From an uncultured Oscillibacter sp. (GTDB lineage: Bacteria > Bacillota > Clostridia > Oscillospirales > Oscillospiraceae), in the NCBI RefSeq assembly GCF_900544955.1, contig NZ_UQXD01000015.1:1-45983 (forward strand): a stretch of 45,983 bases of DNA, in the 5' to 3' direction. Shown piece by piece: positions 18,476 through 26,845 of the stretch (position 1 is the stretch's first letter; every line of letters begins with the position of its first letter). The position numbers and the translations under genes were made by a program. The notes below the pieces were generated by a model that did not search any database, was not told where the DNA came from, and saw nothing but the letters and a program-made list of their open reading frames with translations.

Positions 18476-18973
18476 TCACCCCTCTTCTCTCTTGTCCCGC
18501 CCGGCGGACGGATGGGATATCTCCCGGAACCTTCTGACCACACGAAGCACCGCCAAACCAGCCATGATAAGCAAAAACACGGGCAGCACCGCATAGACCA
18601 GCCCCATATTGATGTGGGCGCCTGTGGAGGTTCGCAGCGACTGTGCCGCCACCACTCCAACGGAGGCATCGGCCACTACCACGCAAAAAACCACGCAGGC
18701 GATGTCAATGAGCTGCAAGGCCAGGTCCCGGACGCGCGGAGGCAGCTTATCTAGGAACAGGGTAATCCGAATATGGGAATCCGTTTTCATGGCCTCCGTG
18801 GCGCCGATCATGCCGAGGACGATCATGAGGTAGGTGGGCACCTCCTGCGCCCAGTTGAAGGAGTGGTTGAAGACGTACCGCGAGATCACCTCCGTGAACG
18901 TGGACAGGACAATCAGCAAAAAAGCAATGCCGCCCACAACCTCCAAAATGTTGTCAAACCAGCTTTTTTTCAT
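18476..18973 (-). CDS. dctQ: TRAP transporter small permease DctQ
   Basis: 165 residues with four predicted membrane helices. The N-terminal helix is followed by ISRYVFNHSFNWAQEVPTYL, the DctQ signature, and an amphipathic DSHIRIT segment. DctQ scaffolds DctM and meets the DctP receptor. ATG with GGGAGGA upstream, 12 nt after the CitF-like gene stop. No odd features. Confidence 0.94.
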   Translation of the reverse strand: MKKSWFDNILEVVGGIAFLLIVLSTFTEVISRYVFNHSFNWAQEVPTYLMIVLGMIGATEAMKTDSHIRITLFLDKLPPRVRDLALQLIDIACVVFCVVVADASVGVVAAQSLRTSTGAHINMGLVYAVLPVFLLIMAGLAVLRVVRRFREISHPSAGRDKREEG

Positions 18974-18985
18974 ACGCTTCCTCCC

Positions 18986-20401
18986 TCACGAATCGGATTT
19001 CCACACGGTGTCGATCTGGTACTGTCCGCGGTGGTAGACATGGGCAACCGGCTCCGCGCCGTGCCGGCGTTCCACCGGTGCTTCGCCGAGGACGGCGGCC
19101 CGGCGCTGCATGTCGTGGATATCCACCACGGGCAGCCCCGCGCTTTTCAGCCGGTACGCCAGCTCCTCCCTGCCCGGATTGACGGCAATCCCCACCTCCG
19201 TCACCACCACGTCCACATCCTTCCCCGGCGTAACGACCGTCGCCACGCGCTCCACCACGCAGGGATTCGCCCTGCGCAGCAGGGGCAGGGCCAGTATGGT
19301 GACCTTCGCCCCCTCTGCGGCATCGCTGTGGCCGCCAATACCACCCACAATCTTTCCCCCGGCATCGGTGAGGCAGTTGCAGTTGAAGTCCACGTCCACC
19401 TCTGTGGCGCCCAAAACCGCCACGGACAGCTGGTCCACCAGAGCGCTCTTGGCCGTGGGGCTTGCGTAGTGGGAAGTGGACACCTCGGCGTGACCGGGTT
19501 TGCCGCAGGATGCAATGCCGTGGACATCCGCGGTCTGGGGGTCCATGAGGGCCCGGAACGTGTGGTCCGCCAGCATGTCCACCTGCTGCTTTGTAATCAG
19601 TCCCAGCATGAAATCGCCCCGCTTGTGGCTAGCCCGCATCGTATCCGCCAGATACCGGTTCACCGCCATGGCGATGCCGCCGGCACCCGCCTGATAGCCG
19701 AAGGGAACCGCATCCATCATGCCGGAAAACTGAATCACCTTCGCCGCATGTTGGGCAATCAGAAGCCGGGCGGGGTCCTTCGTCATCACCACCACGCCGG
19801 ACTGAATCCCGGCCGGGTCCCCGATGCGCTCCACCGCAACCACATAGTCCACCCGGGATTCCGGAATAGAGTAGTCCTCCACGGGATAGGGAACCAAATT
19901 GTCTGTAATGGCAATCACCTTATCGGCGTATTGGGCGTCCACCATGGAGTACGCCATCGTCCCAAAGGCCGAAGGGCCGCGCTTCCCCGTCATGTTGCCC
20001 ATGCAGTCGCAGGTGGGGGCACCGATAAACGCAACATCAATCTGAATCCGGCCGGTCTCCACCATGCTGGCCCGGCCGCCATGGGAATCCAGAAGCACCG
20101 GCTTTTGAAACGCCCGCCCCTCGGATACCATGGCCGCCAGCTCTCGATTGGAGATGCCCGTGCCCTCAAATGCTGTGATGGTGCCGTCCCGCACGGCATC
20201 CGCCGCGTTCCAGCAGTCAAAGACACCGCTGCAGTGAAGAGTCAGATTTTTAATGCCCAGGGACCGGATCGCTTCGTACACCTGGTTGAACACCAGATCC
20301 CCATTCCGGAAATTGTGATGGAACGAAATTCTCATTCCATCCCTCAGCCCCGCAGCCTGGATGGCCTGCCGCAGGGAGCAGACAATCTTTGTATCTCTCA
20401 C
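18986..20401 (-). CDS. CitF-like CoA-transferase (citrate lyase alpha-subunit family)
   Basis: 471 residues from a GTG with GAGGAGG 7 nt upstream. The CitF family moves CoA or the ACP thiol from an acyl donor to citrate. Recognised by ISFHHNFRNGD near residue 22, the GAPTCDCMGNM loop, GGIGGHSDAAEGAK and VDVVVTEVGIAVNP. It begins about 35-40 residues later than classical CitF (near 510 residues), and the missing part is outside the core. With no CitD present, a direct CoA-transfer to a small carboxylate, followed by cleavage by the CitE-like lyase, is plausible. First gene of the TRAP operon, divergent from LysR. Confidence 0.88.
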   Translation of the reverse strand: MRDTKIVCSLRQAIQAAGLRDGMRISFHHNFRNGDLVFNQVYEAIRSLGIKNLTLHCSGVFDCWNAADAVRDGTITAFEGTGISNRELAAMVSEGRAFQKPVLLDSHGGRASMVETGRIQIDVAFIGAPTCDCMGNMTGKRGPSAFGTMAYSMVDAQYADKVIAITDNLVPYPVEDYSIPESRVDYVVAVERIGDPAGIQSGVVVMTKDPARLLIAQHAAKVIQFSGMMDAVPFGYQAGAGGIAMAVNRYLADTMRASHKRGDFMLGLITKQQVDMLADHTFRALMDPQTADVHGIASCGKPGHAEVSTSHYASPTAKSALVDQLSVAVLGATEVDVDFNCNCLTDAGGKIVGGIGGHSDAAEGAKVTILALPLLRRANPCVVERVATVVTPGKDVDVVVTEVGIAVNPGREELAYRLKSAGLPVVDIHDMQRRAAVLGEAPVERRHGAEPVAHVYHRGQYQIDTVWKSDS

Positions 20402-20527
20402 AGTTTGCCTCCTCGGTCTGAAATCAGTTGATACGCTCTGCACAAACTGGACCCAGCCACCTCCTCCGCTGAAAGTTTGGTTGTACGGCAAATCGGCCAA
20501 CTTGCTCTTTCTTTTTGCGACAACTTG

Positions 20528-20557
20528 TGATATCTTTTGTATAAACTTATCATATCA
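20528..20557. promoter_or_regulatory. Inverted repeat in the citF-lysR intergenic region
   Basis: TGATAT (20528-20533) and ATATCA (20552-20557), 18 nt apart, in the AT-rich middle of the divergent promoter region. A possible LysR activation site. Confidence 0.35.
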
Positions 20558-20593
20558 GGTCGGCTGCATTCCGTAAAATATGTAAAAAAATAA

Positions 20594-20619
20594 CAGGCAT
20601 AACAAAATGGTTATACCTG
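20594..20619. promoter_or_regulatory. LysR operator candidate
   Basis: CAGGCATAAC-AAAATG-GTTATACCTG: two 10-nt arms with one mismatch and a 6-nt spacer, between the divergent lysR and TRAP/CitF genes, 80 nt before the lysR ATG. The architecture (dyad with an AT-rich core, near a LysR gene) fits a regulator binding site. Confidence 0.6.
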
Positions 20620-20698
20620 TCGGCACACATACTGTCCCTTGAAACGCTCCCGCCGGGGCGGCGTGGCCGTGCAGAATACAGAAGGAGGACACAGCCGG

Positions 20699-21664
20699 AT
20701 GGATACGATCCTGAACCTGAATTTTCATCAGATACAGCTGCTGATGCAGGTGGAACTCCACAAAAGCATCACCAAAGCGGCGGAGGCCAGCTACGTCTCC
20801 CAGCCGTATCTGAGTCAGTTTGTATCCACCTTGGAGGAAAAACTGGGCTTCAAATTATTCTACCGGAACAAGACCATGCTGGAGCTGACAGATGCGGGGC
20901 GAAATTTTTTTGAGGAGCTCCGGCCCCTAGCCGCAGCCGCGGAGACGTTTGACAGAAAGCTCTCCGCCCTCCAGCACCGAATGACCGTCCAGAACGAGCT
21001 GACGTTTGGCCTCCCCATGTCCATCAGCACCAATTATATGAGAACCATTCTCCCGCTGTTTCGGGAGCGGAATCCGGAGGTGGATCTAAAGTATATTGAG
21101 GGAACCTCCCATCAGCTCACGAAAATGTGTCTTTCCGGCGCAGTGGATGTGGCCATGATCGGAGACATCGCTCTGCCCTGCAGCATCTCCTCCCGGGTCA
21201 TTGGAACGGAGCATCTTCTCCTGGTGGCCCCGCTGCAAAGTCCCATCAGCCAGGAGGAGGCGGTCAATAATTACAGCCATCCCATCCGGCTACCGGAGGA
21301 AGCGCACCGCTTTTTGCAGGAGGCCACGTTCATTCTGAATTCGGAGGAGCAGGGCATCGGCCAGGCCTCCCGGCGGGCGCTGAAAAAACACAAAATCACT
21401 CCCCGAAAAATTGTGGAGTCCAAGGGTCCGGATACCGCGCTGTCTCTGGCGGCCAGCGGCTACGGGATGACCTTCACCATTTCCAGTTCGGCGGCAATTT
21501 ATGCGAAGCAATTTGATCGAAAGGTGTGCTATTACACGCTGGGAGACCCGCCGGATCTGTGGACACGTCTTTTGATCTTCCGCCCAGGCAAACATCTGTC
21601 AAAGGCAGAGCAGGATATTTTGGATATTTGCATACAGGTCTTTGGCCAGTATGGAGCGATTTGA
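20699..21664 (+). CDS. LysR-family transcriptional regulator
   Basis: 321 residues from an ATG with AAGGAGG upstream; an in-frame ATG at 20639 has none. Winged HTH at residues about 8-65 (SITKAAEASYVSQPYLSQFVSTLEEKLG, then LFYRNK), a linker helix, and the periplasmic-binding-like effector domain (GLPMSISTNYM, GAVDVAMIGD, SLAASGYGMTF). Divergent from the citF-dctQ-dctM-citE-dctP operon, which is the usual LysR arrangement, so it probably senses the transported acid or its CoA product. A dyad operator lies between the genes. Confidence 0.93.
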   Translation: MDTILNLNFHQIQLLMQVELHKSITKAAEASYVSQPYLSQFVSTLEEKLGFKLFYRNKTMLELTDAGRNFFEELRPLAAAAETFDRKLSALQHRMTVQNELTFGLPMSISTNYMRTILPLFRERNPEVDLKYIEGTSHQLTKMCLSGAVDVAMIGDIALPCSISSRVIGTEHLLLVAPLQSPISQEEAVNNYSHPIRLPEEAHRFLQEATFILNSEEQGIGQASRRALKKHKITPRKIVESKGPDTALSLAASGYGMTFTISSSAAIYAKQFDRKVCYYTLGDPPDLWTRLLIFRPGKHLSKAEQDILDICIQVFGQYGAI

Positions 21665-21678
21665 GCGGGCAGTTGGAA

Positions 21679-21706
21679 CCCCTGCTCCGTGTCGGAAAAG
21701 CAGGGG
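21679..21706 (+). terminator. Possible terminator of lysR
   Basis: 8-bp stem CCCCTGCT/AGCAGGGG with a 12-nt loop, followed by CTCCGGTTTA. The T-tract is weak. From here to 21957 I see no gene. Confidence 0.45.
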
Positions 21707-21957
21707 CTCCGGTTTAAGTTTCACGCTTCTTTGAATGGGCCCCTTTGGCGCAGAGTTTGTCGAAGGGATGCACTAAAGGAAAAGACTCCCGGACTATGGA
21801 ACCATGTGGTTCGGGCGTTGGAGAGATACGGAATTTGTTCACCTGTACGACGGCTCCAACAAAATAAAGTGAAATTCCTCCACCCTCTGTTTCATCGTCT
21901 GCTGCTTCCTGTATGCTCCGTGCCCGCCGCATATTCTAAATTGGCTGGGAGACTGCC

Positions 21958-22703
21958 ATGCAACATATGGAACTGCTTATCAGCCCCGCCTCCGGTCTAT
22001 GCAATATGCGCTGCCGATACTGCTTCCATGCGGATGAAGTCGCCAATCGAGACCTGCAAACGCCGGAGGTCATGTCCCCCAGGACCCGCGAAACGCCGAT
22101 CCAGGAGTGCTTCTCTGCCAACTCGAGAAGCAGTGTCCACTCCACCTTCCAAGGCGGCGAACCCACACAGGCGGGTCTGGATTCCTTTCGGCAATTTGTC
22201 TCGTTGGTCGATCAGTATAACCAGCGCCGCGTGTCGGTACGTTATATGCAATTCAGACCAATGGCCTGAGGCTGGATCAGGCGTGGGCGGATCATTTTGC
22301 CGAACATCATTTTGGGGTCGGCATTTCTCTGGATGGCGATAAACCATCCATGATCCCCTCCGCCCCGACGTCTGCGGGAAAGGTATCTGGACGCAGATAT
22401 GCCGCAATCTTGTCCTGCTGCAAAAGAGCCTTGTGGATGCCAATCTCCTGTGTGTCATCAGCCGCTTCTGCGCCAAAAGCCCCAGCAAAGTCTACCATTC
22501 TTTGAAAAAAACGGGGGCCGCGTATCCGCTGGAAACGTCTCGGGGGAAGCAGCCCCACCCTCTGACCCCAGAGTTGTACGAAGTTCCTCTGTGTCCTATT
22601 CGATGAATGGTACCGGGACGGGAAGCAGGGAAATTACATCAGCATCCGCCTGTTTGACGACGCAGTCGGGAAGAACCGGATAAAAAAGGAAAGCAACTCT
22701 TGA
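21958..22703 (+). pseudogene. Decayed radical-SAM maturase (anaerobic sulfatase-maturating enzyme type)
   Basis: The frame starting at 21958 reads SPASGLCNMRCRYCFHADE, the CxxxCxxC radical-SAM cluster motif, then FQGGEPTQAGLD. It stops at 22269. The homology continues in another frame as LYAIQTNGLRLDQAWADHF and GVGISLDGDKPS, then changes frame again to LLCVISRFCAKSPSKVYH and once more to FDEWYRDGKQGNYISIRLFDD, ending at 22703. So at least three frameshifts plus loss of the SPASM cluster region leave no functional enzyme. The family oxidises a Cys or Ser of sulfatases to formylglycine or modifies peptides. No sulfatase is nearby. Confidence 0.88.
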
Positions 22704-22719
22704 GGAGTTGCTTTCCTTT
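22685..22719 (+). terminator. Terminator overlapping the maturase relic
   Basis: 15-bp stem (22685-22699 with 22705-22719), 5-nt loop, starting in AAA and ending in TTTCCTTTT, which includes the relic's last codons. Its position shows the 3' end of the ancestral gene was replaced. Confidence 0.75.
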
Positions 22720-22795
22720 TCTCCAGTTGCCCTCCCTCGGGTAAAGGAAAAATGGCATACTGCGTGAACACAGAGTACAGCGCATTTTAGAAGTT

Positions 22796-22823
22796 CCGCT
22801 CCTCAAAATCAAAAAAGGAGCGG
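22796..22823 (-). terminator. Weak hairpin after the 953-residue gene
   Basis: CCGCTCCT with AGGAGCGG, 12-nt AT-rich loop, just downstream of the stop on the minus strand. There is no T-tract, so the terminator call is tentative. Confidence 0.3.
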
Positions 22824-22837
22824 CGTATTGGAGGATA

Positions 22838-25699
22838 TCAATCCACTGATTTCACACGATCCATCCTCTTCCCCTCATCGGCCCTCCACACCATGCCGAT
22901 GGCCTCCAACGCCGCCACCTGTTCTGCGGACAGACGGCCCTTGGCATAGTTCACCCGAAAGGTGTTGATCCATTTTCCCAGCTTTTCCCCATTCTCTATA
23001 CAGGACTGGGGAATCCGAAGATGTCCGTGTGCCTCCCGGTAGGCGGTCAAGCAGGCCAGCTTGCGCCGAAATTTCGCCGCTTTGTTGTCGTCCGGCAGGC
23101 CGAGCTGCGTCAGCCGGTCGGCCCGGTCTGCGGAAAGCGTACCCGCGGCCTTTTGCTGCCGCATTCGCTGCGCCCAGAGGCCAAGGGGCTCGTCCTCTCC
23201 CCTGCCCTCCTCCAGCGGGACGATACAGTGGCCGTTTTCCTCCACAAAGCGGCGGAGCTTGTCGCACATCGCGTCAAACCGGGCATCGGCGCGGTAGTCA
23301 AACACAATCCCGATGGCCCGGAGCAGCGCGGTCTTCTCCGAAGACACGCCTCCCTTCCGGCCGCGCTTGATCTGGCCCTGGATCCAGTCGTAGTACTTGC
23401 GCTCCGCTTTTGTGCCGTCCGTTCGGAGGCAAACGGAGCCATGTTCCCCCAGGTACTCCCGGACCTCCTCATACATGCGATGCCAGGCGTCCTCCTTGCA
23501 GTTCCATTTGACACCCAACGCCTCCAGCCGCCGCACCCGGTCTGCGGGCAGCCGGCCGCGGCCATAGAACTTTCGCTGGTCGCCGAGCCATTGCCCCAGA
23601 TCGTAGCCCCGCACCCTATACCCAGCGGGAACATCGCTGTGGCCGTACTGGGCGCGAAACGTCTCCACATCCGCGCATTTCCGATCCCAAATGTAGTTGA
23701 GAATACCCGCCTGGTCCCTTTCCTCCGTCTGAAGGGCTCGCTCCCAGTCGGCATACAGCACCTGCGCCCGGCGGAGCCGCGCCCGCGGATCCTCTTCCCC
23801 CTTTGCCGCCCCGGCCTTTGTGCAGACCGGGCAGCGCCGCCCGGTGCTGATAAAATGGGCCGGCGCCGCCAGGTACTCCAGGCCGCAGACGTTGTGCCGC
23901 AGCTTGACCGGGGCAAAGGCCGTCTGATAGTCGCTCAAGACACTGTACTCGTCTCCCACCAGCGCATACACCTGCCGCACAAATTCTTCCGGCGTCTTTT
24001 TCCGGCATGGACTGGTGCAGATATGGCCGCGCCCGCTGAGAATGCTGCTGGCTGTGGTCCACCAGAGCTCTCCGCAGTGGCTGCACCGGAAGGCGTTGCG
24101 CTCACCAAGCCCCTGGAACGGCTCGCCCGCATAGGGATAGCCCCGGCGTTCAAACTCCGGCAGCAGGGCGAAAAATTTTTCCGTGCCCTGCCTGCGTCTG
24201 GACGCATTTGATTTTTCAAGCCGCCGGCGCATGGCACAAGCCGGACATCCGTGCTTGGTCAACTCCCCTAAGGTCCTGCGAAATACCGTTCCGCAGACCT
24301 TGTGCCGAATTTCCAGCGGCGTATGGCTGTCAAAATAGGCGCCGAGGATCTCATATTCGTCCCCATATTTGTTGAAAAGTCTTTGCCGGAGCTTCTCGCG
24401 TTTTTGACACCAGGGGCAGTTGTCGTTTTTCAGCATGGCCGCAGAGGAACGGGTGAACGTCCGGCCGCAGGCTTCGCACAAGAAGGTCAAATGCGTATCG
24501 CTGTTCCTGTCTGCTTCCAGGACCGCAATGCCGGGAGGCAGGCTGCGCAATCGATCCTCCCACTCTCTCCTGGCAGCCTCCGCCCGCCGCAGATGCTCCG
24601 CGTGCCGCTGCTCCTTGACCGCCCGGAGCGCCTCCCGCCGCTCCCTCTCCTGCCGGAGGCGTTCCCGCTTTTCCTCTTGCAGCCGCCGGTTCTCCTGTCT
24701 GCGCAGCAACTGCGGCGTCATTCCGTCATAGAGCCCGTCTTCCCGGGCCTTCTGCAACCTGCAACACACGGCGCCGGCACTCATATGCACGATCTCGCCA
24801 ATTTGGCTCTGGGTATATCCCTGCTTGCTGAGTGCAATCATCTGCAAGACGACGGACTGATTGGCGCTCTGACGCACGGCATCCCAGTTCACGGTATCAA
24901 GGGGATAAAAGGCCAACTTTTTGACGGCTTCGCCGCGAATCCAGTTCGGGTCCGATCTGCGGCAGTCCAGCTCCACATACCCCAGATGGAGTACCTGGGT
25001 GGCGTACCGCGCCTTCTCCGCATCAATCCGCTGGATCTCATCCAGGGGATACCCGCCGACGCGCTCAAAGGTTCCCGGCTCATAGTGCTGCTGTCCATGG
25101 GTCTCGATGACCAGCCCGCGTTCCCCATCGTAAAAGTCATATCTGTAATACGTGTTCCGTCCGTCTAACACAACTCTGACGGTATACTGATGCACAAAAG
25201 GGACCTGCATCTGCTCCAGCAGCGCGATCACATAGCGCTCGGAGTAGCTCACCCCATTGGCGCAGTACGGACAGGGCACCTGTCTCCTCTTGTGAACATT
25301 GTTGATGCTCTTCCCACGGACAATCTTGCCGCATTGCTGACAGTAGAAATCCGCTTTGTCATGACACCCGCAGGGGCGTTCGCGGGGAATCGCCTGGTCC
25401 ACAAACCAAGCGGCAAACTCCGGGTCCGCCTCCAGAATCGTAGGGTGGTTGCACTTTTTGCAGGTTTTCAGCCGTCCCGATTTGAGGTATTCCTCCATGA
25501 CCCCATATTGATGGCCTTTTTCACATTGGAGAAGATATTGCTTTCGGAACACCTGATCCGCATGCTGCACGCGCGTCCGATCTACCACAGTCATCGTCCC
25601 ATGCCGGGTTTCAAAGGTGTCCCCCAGTTGATATAAGTAGCGCCTGTGCCTGCTTCTCTCCTCGCCCTCCACCATATCCCCCATCTCATACACACCCAA
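22838..25699 (-). CDS. 953-residue zinc-ribbon protein with PD-(D/E)XK-like nuclease motif, HTH and helicase-associated repeats
   Basis: Not a family I can name as a whole. Domains in order: zinc ribbon (Cys59, Cys80, Cys83); a second Cys cluster (110-146, CQQC, CPYC); a Vsr/DUF559-like nuclease segment at about 150-247 with RYDFYD (Asp188) and VIETHGQQHYE (Glu199); an HTH at 285-318 (YTQSQIGEIVHMSAGAV); a charged helix 320-382; four more zinc ribbons (Cys408-431, 469-488, 539-565, 605-626); four helicase-associated (HA) repeats at about 675-732, 738-801, 808-869 and 877-939. It should bind and perhaps cut DNA. There is no helicase core. The TTG at 25699 is a formal start; ATG 25684 or 25675 are alternatives, as no clear ribosome binding site decides. 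No partner gene is adjacent. Confidence 0.7.
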   Translation of the reverse strand: MGVYEMGDMVEGEERSRHRRYLYQLGDTFETRHGTMTVVDRTRVQHADQVFRKQYLLQCEKGHQYGVMEEYLKSGRLKTCKKCNHPTILEADPEFAAWFVDQAIPRERPCGCHDKADFYCQQCGKIVRGKSINNVHKRRQVPCPYCANGVSYSERYVIALLEQMQVPFVHQYTVRVVLDGRNTYYRYDFYDGERGLVIETHGQQHYEPGTFERVGGYPLDEIQRIDAEKARYATQVLHLGYVELDCRRSDPNWIRGEAVKKLAFYPLDTVNWDAVRQSANQSVVLQMIALSKQGYTQSQIGEIVHMSAGAVCCRLQKAREDGLYDGMTPQLLRRQENRRLQEEKRERLRQERERREALRAVKEQRHAEHLRRAEAARREWEDRLRSLPPGIAVLEADRNSDTHLTFLCEACGRTFTRSSAAMLKNDNCPWCQKREKLRQRLFNKYGDEYEILGAYFDSHTPLEIRHKVCGTVFRRTLGELTKHGCPACAMRRRLEKSNASRRRQGTEKFFALLPEFERRGYPYAGEPFQGLGERNAFRCSHCGELWWTTASSILSGRGHICTSPCRKKTPEEFVRQVYALVGDEYSVLSDYQTAFAPVKLRHNVCGLEYLAAPAHFISTGRRCPVCTKAGAAKGEEDPRARLRRAQVLYADWERALQTEERDQAGILNYIWDRKCADVETFRAQYGHSDVPAGYRVRGYDLGQWLGDQRKFYGRGRLPADRVRRLEALGVKWNCKEDAWHRMYEEVREYLGEHGSVCLRTDGTKAERKYYDWIQGQIKRGRKGGVSSEKTALLRAIGIVFDYRADARFDAMCDKLRRFVEENGHCIVPLEEGRGEDEPLGLWAQRMRQQKAAGTLSADRADRLTQLGLPDDNKAAKFRRKLACLTAYREAHGHLRIPQSCIENGEKLGKWINTFRVNYAKGRLSAEQVAALEAIGMVWRADEGKRMDRVKSVD

Positions 25700-25914
25700 C
25701 CGGGTATTTGATTTATCTATTTAACAGATGCGACTGCGGCAACCGTTTTGCGTTCGCACGAAAAGCTGTATAGGAATATTGCACCGGGGCGACCATTACA
25801 AAGATATGGACACCCACGCCAGGTTTCCCTGAAAAAAGCTGCCGTCTATGCGGAGCAGGCCTTTGATGAAAGTCTCATGAAAAAACAGCGCATGGGCACC
25901 TCTACGGGTACAGA

Positions 25915-25950
25915 AAAAAGAAAAACCCTAGAGCCGTTGAAGCTCTAGGG
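25915..25950 (-). terminator. Terminator of tRNA-Arg
   Basis: 9-bp stem CCCTAGAGC/GCTCTAGGG followed on the minus strand by a long T-rich run. The 25700-25914 stretch upstream on the plus strand has no convincing gene. Confidence 0.85.
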
Positions 25951-25958
25951 AAATTTCT

Positions 25959-26035
25959 TGGTACGCCCGACTGGATTCGAACCAGCGGCCTTCAGAGTCG
26001 GAGTCTGACGCGCTATCCAACTGCGCCACGGGCGC
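25959..26035 (-). tRNA. tRNA-Arg (anticodon CCG)
   Basis: 77 nt including an encoded CCA. Acceptor GCGCCCG pairs with CGGGCGT (one G-U), the D arm is GCGCAGTTGGATAGCGC, the anticodon stem TCAGA/TCTGA encloses CTCCGAC (anticodon CCG), and the T arm has GGTTCGAATCC. Minus strand, followed by a terminator. Confidence 0.95.
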
Positions 26036-26118
26036 ATCTACCCAAGACATATCATCCATATGTCTACGACAGTATAGCAGTTTTTTTCCCCGCTGTAAAG
26101 TCTTTCTTTTCAATTTTT

Positions 26119-26166
26119 CAAAAAAATTATCCAGAGGCCTTCCGCCCCGGCCCGCCGTCAGGCCTC
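26119..26166 (-). terminator. Terminator of the DtxR-family gene
   Basis: GAGGCCT (26134-26140) pairs with AGGCCTC (26160-26166); a T-rich run follows on the minus strand. The upstream arm overlaps the stop codon. Confidence 0.5.
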
Positions 26167-26526
26167 GTGCTGCTCCACAAACACCCGGATTTTGGAAAAG
26201 GTCTCCTCGCTGACATCGTGCTCCACCTTGCAGGCATCCTCCGCAGCCGTCTCCGGCGAAACCCCCAGCATGGTGAAGAGCTTGGTCAGCGTCTTGTGCC
26301 GCCCATAGATGCGGCTGGCCACCTCCATACCGCTCTCGTTCAGGGTGATGGCGCCGTCCGGCGCCATGGAGATATATCCGCTCTCCCGCAGCTTTTTCAT
26401 AGCAATGCTGACACTGGGCTTCGAGTAGCCCAGCTCATTGACAATATCAATGGAGCGCACATAGCCGCGCCGCTCCTGTAAAATCAAAATGGATTCCAAA
26501 TAATCCTCCGCGGACTCATGTATCAC
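26158..26526 (-). CDS. DtxR/MntR-family metal-dependent repressor
   Basis: 122 residues. Start GTG at 26526 with AAAGGAGG 10 nt upstream; a TTG three nt earlier is equally possible. Winged HTH at residues 1-60 (ESAEDYLESILILQ, VNELGYSKPSVSIAMKKLRESGY), then the dimerisation and metal domain. Metal ligands by position: Asp in SAEDYLE (MntR Asp8 site), His in GRHK, and a C-x-x-E-H in DACKVEHDVS. No SH3-like domain, so MntR size. The Cys at the MntR Glu99 position resembles DtxR, so Mn versus Fe is open. No transport gene is adjacent. Confidence 0.88.
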   Translation of the reverse strand: MIHESAEDYLESILILQERRGYVRSIDIVNELGYSKPSVSIAMKKLRESGYISMAPDGAITLNESGMEVASRIYGRHKTLTKLFTMLGVSPETAAEDACKVEHDVSEETFSKIRVFVEQHEA

Positions 26527-26646
26527 CAAAATAGTCCCTCCTTTGCACGCGGCACCGCATCCTATTTGAATCATGTTACCAAGTTTTCCGTCCGATTGCA
26601 AGGCCTTTCCCGCGGTTTTCCCCTCGCCGGAAAAGAAAAAAGAGGG

Positions 26647-26675
26647 TTGACATTTTTCTCCCGCCCTGCTATACT
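26647..26675 (+). promoter_or_regulatory. Consensus promoter of tRNA-Ala
   Basis: TTGACA (26647-26652), 17-nt spacer, TATACT (26670-26675); tRNA begins 45 nt later. Confidence 0.85.
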
Positions 26676-26720
26676 ATCCACTGTTCCACGCGGCATTCCA
26701 AAATGTTCTTTCCCGCATTC

Positions 26721-26796
26721 GGGGGTATAGCTCAGCTGGGAGAGCGCTTGACTGGCAGTCAAGAGGTCTGCGGTTCGATCCCGCATATCTCCACCA
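26721..26796 (+). tRNA. tRNA-Ala (anticodon GGC)
   Basis: 76 nt with encoded CCA. Acceptor GGGGGTA pairs with TATCTCC (two G-U pairs); D arm GCTCAGCTGGGAGAGC; anticodon loop CTGGCAG gives GGC; T arm GCGGTTCGATCCCGC. It marks the left edge of the accessory island: chromosome-like sequence before it, AT-rich foreign-looking sequence after. Confidence 0.96.
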
Positions 26797-26800
26797 AAAG

Positions 26801-26845
26801 GTTGCAGGAATTAGGTTGCATTGCCTAATTCCTGCAACTTTTTTA
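26801..26845 (+). terminator. Terminator of tRNA-Ala
   Basis: 15-bp stem GTTGCAGGAATTAGG/CCTAATTCCTGCAAC followed by TTTTTT-rich sequence. The gap to 26977 is AT-rich and otherwise empty. Confidence 0.88.

Noticed and set aside
22838..25699. Helicase
   Set aside because: HA repeats are present, but no Walker A/DEAD motifs are visible, so it is not called a helicase.
25700..25948. 66-residue frame before tRNA-Arg
   Set aside because: No ribosome binding site, no recognisable domain, and it overlaps the tRNA terminator.
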